A stretch of DNA of 64,000 nucleotides, taken from an uncultured PS1 clade bacterium (GTDB taxonomy: Bacteria > Pseudomonadota > Alphaproteobacteria > RS24). Below are positions 22,209-31,360 of the stretch, one piece after another. The position numbers were made by a program, and so were the translations under genes. Each line of letters starts with the position of its first letter. The stretch's first letter is position 1. A model generated the notes under the pieces. The model saw only the letters and a list, made by a program, of their open reading frames with translations. It ran no database searches and was not told the DNA's origin. Where the stretch lies: contig CACNWB010000008.1 of NCBI GenBank assembly GCA_902624095.1, positions 1-64,000 of the forward strand, given 5' to 3'.

Positions 22209-23282
22209 ATGATCTCAAAACCTCTATCAATCTCCAAATACATTCTACTATTCGTATGTCTCGCTTTGATCGTCTCCTGCTCTGCTGAGGATAATTCTCC
22301 CGACAACGTCTCATGGATTGTATCCGAGGGAGTTAAATTTCCAGAAGGCGAAAAGCTCTCTCGAGCAGAGGATGGTGTAATTCTTCCCGATGGAACATTA
22401 TTAGTTGCCGATCAAAGATACGGCTTAGCTAAAATTGATTTGTCTGGAAACGTCTCGGCTTTTGGAAGATTTGAAGCTTTGAATTACGAGCATAACCCGC
22501 CGAAAGCTGTTTCTGGACCAAATGGAGTTCATCTCACACCAGACGGGCAATACGTAATTACAGCCGATGTGTTTAATGGAAAAATCTATAAAACATCGGT
22601 GCAAAATAATTCTAGTGAAATAATTTATGCTCATGAATACGGCGCAAATACCGCAAGACTAGATTCTACAGGCTCTCTTTGGTTTACTCAGTCTACCGAG
22701 AATCAAAATGAAAAGAGATTATATAAAGCATTAAACAAAGCGATTCCTGATGGCGCTTTATATAGACTTCCCATTTCTGAAGACGGCACTTTTTCGCCGC
22801 CCGAACTAATGCTTGAGGAACTATATTTTGCTAATGGTTTTTATATTGATGAAAAGAATAACAAATTCTACCTCTCTGAGACAATGAAGAATAGGGTCTT
22901 AGCTTTTGATTTAGACTTAACTACTGGCTCTCTTTCAAATAGACAAACCTTAGCGATCATTCCAACTCCGGATAACATGGAACTCGATAGCGAAGGCCAA
23001 CTATGGGTTGCATCACCTTTGTCAAACCAAGTGCATTCAATTAATCCTGAAAATGGTGAGACATACGTAGTGTTTGACGCTCAAACGCCAATTGGCCGCA
23101 AAAATATGGAAAAAGGCATTAGACGTATGGAAGCGGAAAACGGTTTTGTGGACCTAATTACGCCAGAATTGACAGGAGAAATGCCTGGTCTGCTGACCGG
23201 AATGATAATTGGAGACGCCTCTCAGCCATTTTATATTGCTAATTTAGGCAGTGCCTTAATAAAAGTCTCAAAGGGAGAATGA
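22209..23282 (+). CDS. SMP-30/gluconolactonase-like beta-propeller lipoprotein
   Basis: A 357-residue protein with a lipoprotein signal (lipobox LIVSC near residue 24) and a predicted six-bladed propeller with repeated motifs such as GPNGVHLTPDGQYV, ANGFYIDEKNNKFYLSET and PDNMELDSEGQLWVA. These resemble the SMP-30/strictosidine-synthase-like group that binds a metal and often opens lactones. It would act outside the inner membrane. It follows the epoxide-hydrolase-like gene on the same strand and shares its AT-rich codon use. A lactonase or related hydrolase role is an inference. Confidence 0.75.
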   Translation: MISKPLSISKYILLFVCLALIVSCSAEDNSPDNVSWIVSEGVKFPEGEKLSRAEDGVILPDGTLLVADQRYGLAKIDLSGNVSAFGRFEALNYEHNPPKAVSGPNGVHLTPDGQYVITADVFNGKIYKTSVQNNSSEIIYAHEYGANTARLDSTGSLWFTQSTENQNEKRLYKALNKAIPDGALYRLPISEDGTFSPPELMLEELYFANGFYIDEKNNKFYLSETMKNRVLAFDLDLTTGSLSNRQTLAIIPTPDNMELDSEGQLWVASPLSNQVHSINPENGETYVVFDAQTPIGRKNMEKGIRRMEAENGFVDLITPELTGEMPGLLTGMIIGDASQPFYIANLGSALIKVSKGE

Positions 23283-23467
23283 CATCTTTTTTTCCTGACC
23301 TCATTCACTGACACGATCATGACTTTCAATCATTTAAGTGCTTCTTCGTGCATATGAAGATACTTGGGAGCTTTTAGAAAGCCTGGCCAATATTTTTGGC
23401 GTATTCCTTTACCAGTGTAAGCGTTAACGTTTTGCTATCCATTTACATATTTGAAAGGCGATGTGAT

Positions 23468-24202
23468 ATGAAAAAACTTAACAAGCTTTTATTCTTTATT
23501 GCGCTAGCTGTAGGACTTAGTTCACAGTCATTTGCTAATCCCGTTTTATTGACCTATGACTTTCAAGTCGGGGCAGGGAACCAAGCCGCAGTGGCAAACG
23601 CAGCCAGCAAATTTTCAAAGTCGAAAAAGTTTAGCGAGATTCAGGGAGCAATGTATCTGAACAGCTATGATTTTGGCGGAACTGGAAGCCATTCTTTCGC
23701 CGTGTTTCATAAAAGCCCCACGGCGGCTAATGACTTCGTCAGTACCTTAAACCAAAATCCTGATTTTATTGCTTTTGCCAGCTCCCTGAATAATGCAGGC
23801 AGCTACCTGGGCGCTGCTTATTATAACGTCGTAAAAACATGGAATCCCCCTGATGGCACCGGGAAACAATTTCAGACCTTGCCGGCCGCAATTACCAATG
23901 TTTCAGGTGCTATCAAAGCTATGGATACCTGGACTTCTACCGCCGAATTCAAATCTTTGAACGCTTCGCTGATGTTGCTCGAACAAAGAGCTGGTGGGGC
24001 ACCGGGCGCAACTCACGCATTCGTTGTTCTGTACGATAACAGAGGGGCATATGAGGAAGCCTGGACTGTTGCATCGGCCTCAAAGAACTGGCGAGCGGCC
24101 GTTTCTTCGTTTAGCCGTCATGGACGCGTTTTAGGTAGCTTGATGGGATCTCCTCTTGCAGAGTTTGGGGATACCACTAAAACTGCGGAAATGTTGAAGT
24201 AA
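23468..24202 (+). CDS. Secreted protein, paralogue of the 44.2-44.9 kb protein
   Basis: About 244 residues from the ATG at 23468 (site GAAAGG upstream), with a Sec signal peptide ending QSFANP. The mature part has two similar halves, each reminiscent of the dimeric alpha/beta-barrel (ABM-like) fold: VLLTYDFQVGAGNQAAV and the later half with GATHAFVVLYDN. It shares MYLNS, an NPDFIAF/SPDFLKF motif and overall order with the protein at 44166-44897. No catalytic residue is evident and no named family was recognised. A terminator follows the stop. Confidence 0.72.
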   Translation: MKKLNKLLFFIALAVGLSSQSFANPVLLTYDFQVGAGNQAAVANAASKFSKSKKFSEIQGAMYLNSYDFGGTGSHSFAVFHKSPTAANDFVSTLNQNPDFIAFASSLNNAGSYLGAAYYNVVKTWNPPDGTGKQFQTLPAAITNVSGAIKAMDTWTSTAEFKSLNASLMLLEQRAGGAPGATHAFVVLYDNRGAYEEAWTVASASKNWRAAVSSFSRHGRVLGSLMGSPLAEFGDTTKTAEMLK

Positions 24203-24210
24203 AAATACTA

Positions 24211-24249
24211 TCGATCGAGCCACTAGGCTTAGCACTGTGGCTCGATCGA
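24211..24249. terminator. Bidirectional hairpin terminator
   Basis: A perfect 13-base inverted repeat (TCGATCGAGCCAC at 24211-24223 and its complement at 24237-24249) with a 13-base loop lies between two converging genes. On the minus strand it is followed by a T-rich run (TATTTTTA); on the plus strand by AATTTG. It probably ends both transcripts. Confidence 0.75.
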
Positions 24250-24258
24250 ATTTGTAAA

Positions 24259-24900
24259 TTACCTACCTATAACTGCTGGATTATCGAGTATTATCTGCGC
24301 TTGAACTTCTGCGGCAGGGTCCTTGCCAGCTTCTTCGAAATATTTTTCGTTTTCTTCTCGCCCAGCATCCCACCAAGATCCCATTGCTTCCATATCGGTA
24401 AAAGATACATTGTAACCATAACATCCGCTAAACCGCCCGCCGTAAACTTGATAGCCACGTATAGCACTAGCTCCATGTTTCATATGCATTTCCTTAGCTA
24501 TGCGCATGCCAGTTTTTAAGTCAGCTAAGCGACCAGGATTTGGTTTCCACATGTTCACCATTATTACGCCCTCCGAAAGAGAGGGGGCATCGTCAAAGCC
24601 GTCCATCACCTCGGCGACAAAGCTGTCAACAGGCACTGTCGCTTTGCTGTTGCCAATGCTCATATATGCATCGACCCATTTCTGAGATTGACGCAGTTTC
24701 GCAGTTGCATTTGCGAATGTACTCATATCTGGAAATACACTATTTATAAAAACTTCTGTGGAACTTGTTCCCGAAACAGACACTTTGATTCCAGCCTGAA
24801 TGTCGTGTTCCAGCATTACCTTCAGAATATTTGCCATAACGTTCGTGAATTCGTCAGCTTGCCCAAGTTGGGCAGAAAAAATATTTGATGCAAAAATCAT
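24259..24900 (-). CDS. Hypothetical protein with two barrel-like (ABM-type) halves
   Basis: A 213-residue protein without a signal peptide. Both halves look like ferredoxin-like dimeric barrel units: an N-terminal half with a heptad-like amphipathic region and SQKWVDAYMS, and a C-terminal half with GVIMVNMWKPNPGRLADLKTGMRIAKEMHMKHGAS. This resembles NIPSNAP/ABM-type folds by pattern, not by a clear signature. It converges on the secreted protein gene and may be a cytoplasmic relative. Function unknown. Confidence 0.6.
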   Translation of the reverse strand: MIFASNIFSAQLGQADEFTNVMANILKVMLEHDIQAGIKVSVSGTSSTEVFINSVFPDMSTFANATAKLRQSQKWVDAYMSIGNSKATVPVDSFVAEVMDGFDDAPSLSEGVIMVNMWKPNPGRLADLKTGMRIAKEMHMKHGASAIRGYQVYGGRFSGCYGYNVSFTDMEAMGSWWDAGREENEKYFEEAGKDPAAEVQAQIILDNPAVIGR

Positions 24901-25158
24901 CTTTTCTGTTCCTCTGTTTAACTTTGTTATTATTGAATTCTGCCGAAACGAATTCCAGAATTACATCCCAAAAAAATTGAATATTCCATATTCACTAATT
25001 AACTTATTGACCTTGAGAAGGTTTTGATTTTCTGCGTCAGAAAATTCGAGAAAGGACACGTTAATAGATGCGGCTAGCAATTTTCATCTTATTCTTGTGA
25101 TGCTAGCTTGATCGGAGAATCTTGAATGGCCAGAACCATTGAAGCTGGGAATATCTAT

Positions 25159-26361
25159 TTAAAACGGATTTTGCGTTTCCATACCCAGTGATAATCGACC
25201 CAGTTGTTCGGTTATTCTGTCTACGTGACCATTGATGTGTAATGGCATTGCTTGAAAGTCGCGGTATCTCCTCTCAAAATTAGTGCCTTCTCGAAGTCCA
25301 TTGCCGCCTAAAGTCCTGAGTATTAAATTCAGCGCTTCGTCGCAGAACTGAACAGCCTGCATACCACTTGCGCACTGCCTAAAATAGTCGTCTTCAGTCG
25401 GAATTATCTTCATTTCGATACGGCCATCAGTTTCGTTTAGAGCAGAATAAACAGTGTCGCTGGCAGCGTTAAGCAGAGCCCGAACCTTTCCCAGATTGAT
25501 ATGAACCGTCGACTTATCGCTCATTTTGGTTCCAACAATAGCCACCCGATCTTTAATGCTTTCAATCGCTTCACTAAACGCGGCCTCAACCAAGCCGGTT
25601 GCCATTGCTCCCAGCCACATTACGGATATTGCCACCCAATCTTCTCTATAGCGATGATTAATCATTTCGGTAGCAGGGTTTCGAAAGTGCTCCCGATATT
25701 TGTAAGGTACCGGCACTACCAATTTTGATGGGACAGGGGCATTTGTATAGTGAATATGGTCGGTAGCCGAGGCTCTCAGGCTCATTGCTTGCCAAGTCTG
25801 TTCTATCTCAACGCCCGGCAAGCGTAGGTCTGCAAAAGCAAACTTTGGTTTTTGGTTGCCCTCCTCTTTAAAAACTACGCCAGCCCAATCAGCGTAACGA
25901 GATCCAGACCCAAATGAAGCAACCCCATTTAGCTCGACGGTATCTTTACTTATTTGCGATCCGCTTACTTTGGACGCAGCTCCGGCGGGAAAACAAACCC
26001 ATTCGTGCTTAGCCACGACGTCGGCAAGTAAGTCAATATTCTGTTTTCCTAATAAGCCCGCAAAATGGTGAAATGTACATAAATGATTCCAAAGGCACCA
26101 GGCTGTAGAAGTGCACCGTCCGGCTACTGCTTGCAATTCGTTTGCAATGTTTGCGAAAGATTCGTCTAATCCTGATATTTCTGGGCTTGCTGACAGCCTC
26201 ATAACATCGTTTTTTTTAATCGATACAATCAATTCCCTATCAATCGACCTAGTAGCATCTGCCGACGCTGCTTGCTTACCTATATCGCTTAAAAGCGCCC
26301 CAAGGTAAGCTGGTTCTCGCCGTGTGGGGTCTTTCGGTTCAGAAATCGTATTTAAGCTCAT
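25159..26361 (-). CDS. Acyl-CoA-dehydrogenase-fold flavin monooxygenase-like protein
   Basis: A 400-residue protein of the acyl-CoA dehydrogenase fold, closest in style to the oxygenase branch (HsaA, DszC and the HPA hydroxylase oxygenase), with TSTAWCLWNHLC, an FGSGSRYADWA core region, SLRASATDHI and the C-terminal LRTLGGNGLREGTNFERRYRDFQAM. Such enzymes use reduced flavin and oxygen to hydroxylate aromatics or related compounds. A reductase partner is not seen nearby. The stop-to-start gap to the ABM gene is 9 bases, so the two are co-transcribed, with the amidase leading. Confidence 0.77.
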   Translation of the reverse strand: MSLNTISEPKDPTRREPAYLGALLSDIGKQAASADATRSIDRELIVSIKKNDVMRLSASPEISGLDESFANIANELQAVAGRCTSTAWCLWNHLCTFHHFAGLLGKQNIDLLADVVAKHEWVCFPAGAASKVSGSQISKDTVELNGVASFGSGSRYADWAGVVFKEEGNQKPKFAFADLRLPGVEIEQTWQAMSLRASATDHIHYTNAPVPSKLVVPVPYKYREHFRNPATEMINHRYREDWVAISVMWLGAMATGLVEAAFSEAIESIKDRVAIVGTKMSDKSTVHINLGKVRALLNAASDTVYSALNETDGRIEMKIIPTEDDYFRQCASGMQAVQFCDEALNLILRTLGGNGLREGTNFERRYRDFQAMPLHINGHVDRITEQLGRLSLGMETQNPF

Positions 26362-26370
26362 ATTTGATTA

Positions 26371-26673
26371 CTATTTATTAAAATCCATAATTACAGGCAT
26401 AAACCTCCAAGTGGGCTCTCCGCTAAAATATTTTTCTCCGATTGGCCCGAAGTATCCGCTATCTTGCCGCCAAGCAAGATAACTCTCATACGCTTCTCGA
26501 CTATCCCATTTGGTAATTGCTTCAATTGTGTCACTATCGTCATTCTCGCTCAAATAGACCCAATGGCAGCCGCTATAGGATTTGGTTCCGGGTAAGATAA
26601 TAGAAAGTTCGTGAAGAAACTCTTGCCGAAGCTCTGGCTTAACCGATATCGTTAGGTTAACAATCACAGCCAT
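26371..26673 (-). CDS. Antibiotic biosynthesis monooxygenase (ABM)-like protein
   Basis: A 100-residue single dimeric alpha/beta-barrel domain: VIVNLTISVKPELRQEF at the start, then KSYSGCHWVYLSENDDSDTIEAITKWDSREAYESYLAW, the strand-helix order of ABM/quinol-monooxygenase proteins. A very strong ribosome site (AAGGAGG) precedes the ATG at 26673, favouring it over the longer open frame to 26730. It may act as a cofactor-free oxygenase or as a barrel partner. It lies between amidase and flavin monooxygenase genes in one operon. Confidence 0.78.
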   Translation of the reverse strand: MAVIVNLTISVKPELRQEFLHELSIILPGTKSYSGCHWVYLSENDDSDTIEAITKWDSREAYESYLAWRQDSGYFGPIGEKYFSGEPTWRFMPVIMDFNK

Positions 26674-26732
26674 ATTAAACCTCCTTAAAGTCTTTACACT
26701 TATCATTAAACATTGATTCAAGTGTATCAAAT

Positions 26733-28151
26733 TTAAATTTTATATAATGCACTCCAATTTGAGTTGGCCTCCAACTGCAGACTCAACTCAAGAACTAGGC
26801 GGTCGGCTCCAAGGCGACTAGCAAGCTGTACACCGATCGGCAATCCATTTGAGTCGATTGCACAAGGCAAGGTAATTGCCGGCGCACCAGAAATATTTTG
26901 ATATTTTGTGAACGGAAGAAATTCGTAAATTCTTTCCCAATGAGTCTGTCCGTCAACCTCTGGGCCAAAAAAACCAAGTTTGGGAACAGTCGTCCCTAGC
27001 GTAGGCGTTAAAAGTATATCGTATTCTTGAAAAAAATTTTCGTAGTCAACAGAAAAGCGCCGCAACCTTTTAAATGATGACGGTATTTTATGAAAATTTT
27101 TCCAGTGACGCCTAATCAGGAACTTTGCCCATTGTTCTAGTTGACGATGATCAAACTTTTTATTGAGTTCTTGCTTCGCTGTGTACCTTATCAAAAACGC
27201 AATATGGGCCCATGAAAGCCAAAAGTCGTCATCAAATTTTGCGTAGAACGGATTTGGCAGAACTTTTACCAAATGTCCAAACGATTCACATTGCCGAGCA
27301 ACGTTCATTGTAGCTTCAATTAACTCGTCCGAACAGGAAGCGCCGGTGCAAGTCTCTGTAACGACAGCTATCTTTAAATAGCGGCACTTTTCGGTTGAAA
27401 ACTTCCCTATTGGTGGCAAGGTCCTGGACGCCACTTTTTCTTCAATCGCCGCGTGAATAGTCCAAGTGTCACGTACGGATCTAGTGACAACGCCATCGTG
27501 CAAAATGTTGGCAGGAAAGTATCCTGGCATTTCTTTATCTTTAATCCGGTCTCGGGAAGCTTTTAGTCCGACTAATCCACAACATGATGCCGGAATTCGT
27601 ATCGAACCTGCTCCATCGTTGGCATGTGCAATAGGAACTACGCCCGAGGCGACCATAGCTGCACTTCCTCCTGATGAACCTCCAGTAGAATAGGCGAGAT
27701 TCCAAGGGTTCCTTGTTGCGCCAAATTTGAGGCTCTCTGTGGTGCCGGTCAAACCAAACTCAGGTGTTGTCGTTGTTCCCAGGTAATTAAGACCCGTATC
27801 TAATAGTTGCTTCGCTGCTTTTGAAAATTTTGAAGAGATGTCACCCGGGAGTGCGCGACTGCCCAAATAAAGTGGCATGCCAGGTACCTCGTCAGTATCC
27901 TTGATAAAAGTCGGCACCCCGCTAAAATTTCCTTGAATGGAATTTTCTGCTCTTGCGATCGCGCCGTCAAAATCCGCGGCAGCAATCGCATTTAGTTTAG
28001 GATTAATTAACTTAGCCCTATTTACTGCATGTTGCGTAATGGTCGGTAGGACCGCAGGATCTTCCTTAATTTTCTCAGAAATACTCACAGCGTCATCAGT
28101 GCCAAGTGAGTCACCTATGAAAGCACTTACTGATCCCTCTATTTTTTCCAT
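26733..28151 (-). CDS. Amidase (amidase signature family)
   Basis: A 472-residue amidase with the Lys-cisSer-Ser triad: Lys84 in TFIKDTD, the GGSSGGSAA loop (Ser159/160) and Ser183 in DGAGSIRIPAS. It hydrolyses an amide bond, substrate unknown. The usual second Gly before the nucleophile is Ala (GAGS instead of GGGS), a mild variation. It leads the operon amidase - ABM - flavin monooxygenase, with 59 bases to the next start. The operon suggests turnover of an amide-bearing, possibly aromatic, compound. Confidence 0.9.
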   Translation of the reverse strand: MEKIEGSVSAFIGDSLGTDDAVSISEKIKEDPAVLPTITQHAVNRAKLINPKLNAIAAADFDGAIARAENSIQGNFSGVPTFIKDTDEVPGMPLYLGSRALPGDISSKFSKAAKQLLDTGLNYLGTTTTPEFGLTGTTESLKFGATRNPWNLAYSTGGSSGGSAAMVASGVVPIAHANDGAGSIRIPASCCGLVGLKASRDRIKDKEMPGYFPANILHDGVVTRSVRDTWTIHAAIEEKVASRTLPPIGKFSTEKCRYLKIAVVTETCTGASCSDELIEATMNVARQCESFGHLVKVLPNPFYAKFDDDFWLSWAHIAFLIRYTAKQELNKKFDHRQLEQWAKFLIRRHWKNFHKIPSSFKRLRRFSVDYENFFQEYDILLTPTLGTTVPKLGFFGPEVDGQTHWERIYEFLPFTKYQNISGAPAITLPCAIDSNGLPIGVQLASRLGADRLVLELSLQLEANSNWSALYKI

Positions 28152-28541
28152 GTTTTTCTTCCGCAGTTTAAAATCAAAATCACTTCAATTAAATACTAAG
28201 TAAGATTACAAATCAGAACCCACTAAAGACAAGTTGAAGTAGGGGCCTTTCAGCAATGATTTCGCCCCAAATAAATTTGTTTATCTCTGAAATTTTCCGG
28301 CAGAAACGATATTTCATATTCTCAGCTAGCCTTGAAAGCGCGGTGGCTAAAACTTTGAGAGAGAGAACGGTTGACCTTTGGCTATCCTTTGACCAGCCGC
28401 TTGTGTTAGAATTTAAATAATGGATTTAAGCTTTCGCCTGAACTGCCCTAGAGTCAAACCTCGATCTATTCTTGTGCACATTATGCAACAAGGCTCAAAC
28501 AGAAAGGCAACTGCCGAGCAAATTTTTACCATGAGGAAATT
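28152..28541. other. AT-rich gene-free stretch
   Basis: About 390 bases between the divergent amidase operon and a small secreted protein gene. I see no coding signal, clear hairpin or repeat here. It should hold the promoters of both flanking transcripts. Confidence 0.4.
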
Positions 28542-28814
28542 ATGAAATATTTTTTAACCTTGTTTTTTCTTGCATCTAGCTTTTCTTCGGCCACGTTTGC
28601 ATGTGAAATACCGTATTCCGAATTTGAAGAGGCTATACCTCACATCGACATTGTTAATTGCCCAAATAACATCGGAATATCTGAAGACGCAGGTTTTTGC
28701 CGGCTCGTTTTGGACGGCCAAGACGCCTATGTATATGGGTTCAAATTTACGGAGGACGAAGCTTGCCTCTCCAAAGTCCGAAAAGCCTCATTATCAAAAT
28801 ATCTTCTAAAATAG
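28542..28814 (+). CDS. Small secreted Cys-containing protein
   Basis: A 90-residue protein with a clear Sec signal peptide (MKYFLTLFFLASSFSSATFAC) and an ATG preceded by GAGGAAATT. The mature part is about 70 residues, acidic, and holds cysteines at CEIPY, VNCPNN, GFCRL and EACLS, which could form two disulphides outside the cytoplasm. No family was recognised. It stands alone between two longer gaps. Confidence 0.62.
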   Translation: MKYFLTLFFLASSFSSATFACEIPYSEFEEAIPHIDIVNCPNNIGISEDAGFCRLVLDGQDAYVYGFKFTEDEACLSKVRKASLSKYLLK

Positions 28815-29016
28815 GGTCATGACCGTTGTCCGCGGCTGAATGTTTCCAACATTGTACTGGGTAGTCGGGAATATTCCGCTCGCAACAACTCGCTAAGCTT
28901 GGAAAATCGAATTAAAATTCAATACTCTAATCTTGTAGTCTTGATATAATTTGCGTTTCATCACACCATTTCGGCATTCATCTTTGGTAAAGAAACAGAA
29001 GCTATTGGAGTAGCAA

Positions 29017-29511
29017 ATGGAAATAATGAAACCTCACCTGGAAATCGTTATGCAGTATGAGGCTGTGGTCGAACCTCCTCACGCGCCAAATGAATCTATC
29101 AATATTGTACCTGTTTCATCAGGTACAATTAAAGGCATGGGAGAGTACGACGGCCAAATTAATGGATCATTAATCGCTCCTGCCGGCGAGTGGTTGCAAA
29201 TATCTACTTCTGGAATCATGAAGCCAGATGTTCGGCTATCGTATCAAATAGAGAACGACGAAGTTCTATATTTTCAGTACTCAGGCCGGATTATTCCCAA
29301 TGAAAAAATGGCAGCACGGACTGAGGCTGGCGAAACAATAAAAGGAAAAGACATCTACTTCGTGATTAACCCACTTATCATGACAAACTCATCGGCGCAT
29401 GCATGGATCAATGAGAGCGTATTCGTAGGGGTGATGAATGAGCTAAAGTTTATGACCGAAAATGAGAAGGGTTTCGTGAGATATGACGTTTTCCGCGTTG
29501 TCCCACATTAA
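29017..29511 (+). CDS. DUF3237 domain protein
   Basis: A 164-residue protein with the DUF3237 pattern: GTIKGMGEYDGQINGSLIAPAGEWLQISTSG, a DVRLSYQI strand, YFQYSGRI, and a C-terminal AWINESVFVG. The family forms a small beta-barrel, often next to catabolic or biosynthetic genes, and its function is not settled. A GGAG site lies 6 bases before the ATG. It is 22 bases ahead of the DUF1800 gene and probably in one operon with it. Confidence 0.82.
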   Translation: MEIMKPHLEIVMQYEAVVEPPHAPNESINIVPVSSGTIKGMGEYDGQINGSLIAPAGEWLQISTSGIMKPDVRLSYQIENDEVLYFQYSGRIIPNEKMAARTEAGETIKGKDIYFVINPLIMTNSSAHAWINESVFVGVMNELKFMTENEKGFVRYDVFRVVPH

Positions 29512-29532
29512 TGTCCCAACATAAGGTTTCTG

Positions 29533-31359
29533 ATGTCATTGCAACTCATTCTACGCATCTGGTTCCGCCATCTGAGCCTCGCGTTGCTATTAGCCTTCGT
29601 AGCACTTGGTTCAGCAAGGCCTGCCAACTTTGATCTGTCTCCACTTAATAAAAACGACTGGACACTAGGCCACGCCAAACATTTGTTGGAAAGAGCCGGG
29701 TTTGGTGCCACTTATCAGGAAATAAACAGAGTTTATCGACTTGGCCCTGAGCAGGCGGTCCACCTCATTTTAACGGGCGGCGCTGTAGAACGATTAGCCC
29801 CCTTCAAGGAATTCGAACACAGTGGGATATTTGACCATTCACTGGACCCCTTCCCGCCAAGTCGCCCAGCTCTAACCGCCGCGGCCAAAATTTCTGGAGA
29901 AGGCTTGGGTATTAAAGTGCGGGAAGGCGTAAATCGACCGCTCCAACCTATCGTTAATAAGTTTTTTTATTGGCTGAGAGCCAGCCGGCTCGAGACAGAT
30001 CGCGTCGTTTATTGGTGGGCCAATGAAATGCTTGCAACCGATCACCCTCTCAAAGAGAAAATTGCATTATTCTGGCACGGGCACTTTGCTGTAAATGAAG
30101 ACAAGGTTAGGGATTACCGGAAAATGCTTGGCATGTTGAACTTGCTTCGGAAACATGGTCTGGGCTCTGCTGAGAATTTGGTAAATTTTGTTGCCAAAGA
30201 TCCAGCAATGCTCGTTTTCCTCGACGCCGGCGTGAATACGAAAAATGCACCTAACGAAAATTTCGCGCGCGAAATCATGGAGATGTTTACTTTGGGTGAC
30301 GGCAAATATAGCGAAAGGGATGTAAGAGAAGGCGCAAGGGCATTTACTGGATGGGAAGTTGAAGGTCTGAATTTTAATTTTGCCAGTACAAATCACGATA
30401 ATGGAAAAAAAACTTTCCTGAATGAAACAGGCTCCTTCGGGGGCGAAGATATAATTGAAATTATTTTTGAACAAAACGAGTGCGGAGATTTTATCGCTAG
30501 CAAATTGTTCACTTTCTTTGTGACCGAAAACGTCCCTCCCTTGCTCCGCAGTGATTTAGGAGAAATACTGCGAGCAGCGGATTACGACGTAAGTAAATTT
30601 CTTCATACAATTTTTTTATCGGAAGGATTTTACTCCGAAGAAGTCGTTGGGCAACGGATAAAGGGGCCGGTTGAACTAATGGTCTCAACTTACCGCAAGC
30701 TCAATCTTTCGAAAGTTCCCGGTAATCCCGACTTTAACACATCAAGTGAACTTATGGGGCAGCGCCTAATGCATCCACCGACAGTTGCAGGTTGGGCGGG
30801 GGGTAAAAGTTGGATTAATCCCAGCTTATTATTTGAAAGAAATAATTTCGTTTTAGAACTTGTTTTTCCAGACATTGGTTTTATCCCACCGGACCGTGCT
30901 CCTCCTTTTATTCGCGAGGTAACCAATGTTCAAAATCGCTTGCGTGAGGGCCTTCCTGTCTCTTCTGCCACCGCTCCTACCGGAATAGCTGGAGGCATGA
31001 TGGCGGAGTCGAACAAAAATGCTGATCGTGACGAAGACTTTAACACTAGGCTTGGTTCAATGCGCGGATGGCAAATGGCGCTCGAACGGGTAAAACCAAT
31101 TGATCGACATGTATCCTCTCTTGATCTAAGTGACTACTTACAGAAACAAAATGTTAACACTGTGGTTGATGCGGTTAACACACTAGAACGCGACTTCTTT
31201 AGCCTGCGCCTTGGTAAAGAACAGCGGAATAAGTTGATTGCTTATCTGACATCGTTGCTTGGTAGCGATAGATTAAACTACCGAGCAAACAACTCTGAGA
31301 GCGCCCTGAGAGAATTTTTCCATAAGATGCTCTCATTACCCGAGTACCAGATGGGCTGA
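29533..31359 (+). CDS. DUF1800 domain protein
   Basis: A 608-residue secreted or anchored protein with a hydrophobic N terminus (LSLALLLAFVALGSARP). DUF1800 hallmarks: HLLERAGFGAT, YWWANEM, FWHGHFAV, NFAREIMEMFTLGDGKYSERDVREGARAFTGW and HPPTVAGWAGGKSWINPS. Function is unknown; the family nearly always pairs with DUF1501. The next gene starts 1 base after the stop, so the two are certainly co-transcribed. Confidence 0.92.
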   Translation: MSLQLILRIWFRHLSLALLLAFVALGSARPANFDLSPLNKNDWTLGHAKHLLERAGFGATYQEINRVYRLGPEQAVHLILTGGAVERLAPFKEFEHSGIFDHSLDPFPPSRPALTAAAKISGEGLGIKVREGVNRPLQPIVNKFFYWLRASRLETDRVVYWWANEMLATDHPLKEKIALFWHGHFAVNEDKVRDYRKMLGMLNLLRKHGLGSAENLVNFVAKDPAMLVFLDAGVNTKNAPNENFAREIMEMFTLGDGKYSERDVREGARAFTGWEVEGLNFNFASTNHDNGKKTFLNETGSFGGEDIIEIIFEQNECGDFIASKLFTFFVTENVPPLLRSDLGEILRAADYDVSKFLHTIFLSEGFYSEEVVGQRIKGPVELMVSTYRKLNLSKVPGNPDFNTSSELMGQRLMHPPTVAGWAGGKSWINPSLLFERNNFVLELVFPDIGFIPPDRAPPFIREVTNVQNRLREGLPVSSATAPTGIAGGMMAESNKNADRDEDFNTRLGSMRGWQMALERVKPIDRHVSSLDLSDYLQKQNVNTVVDAVNTLERDFFSLRLGKEQRNKLIAYLTSLLGSDRLNYRANNSESALREFFHKMLSLPEYQMG

Positions 31360-31360
31360 C

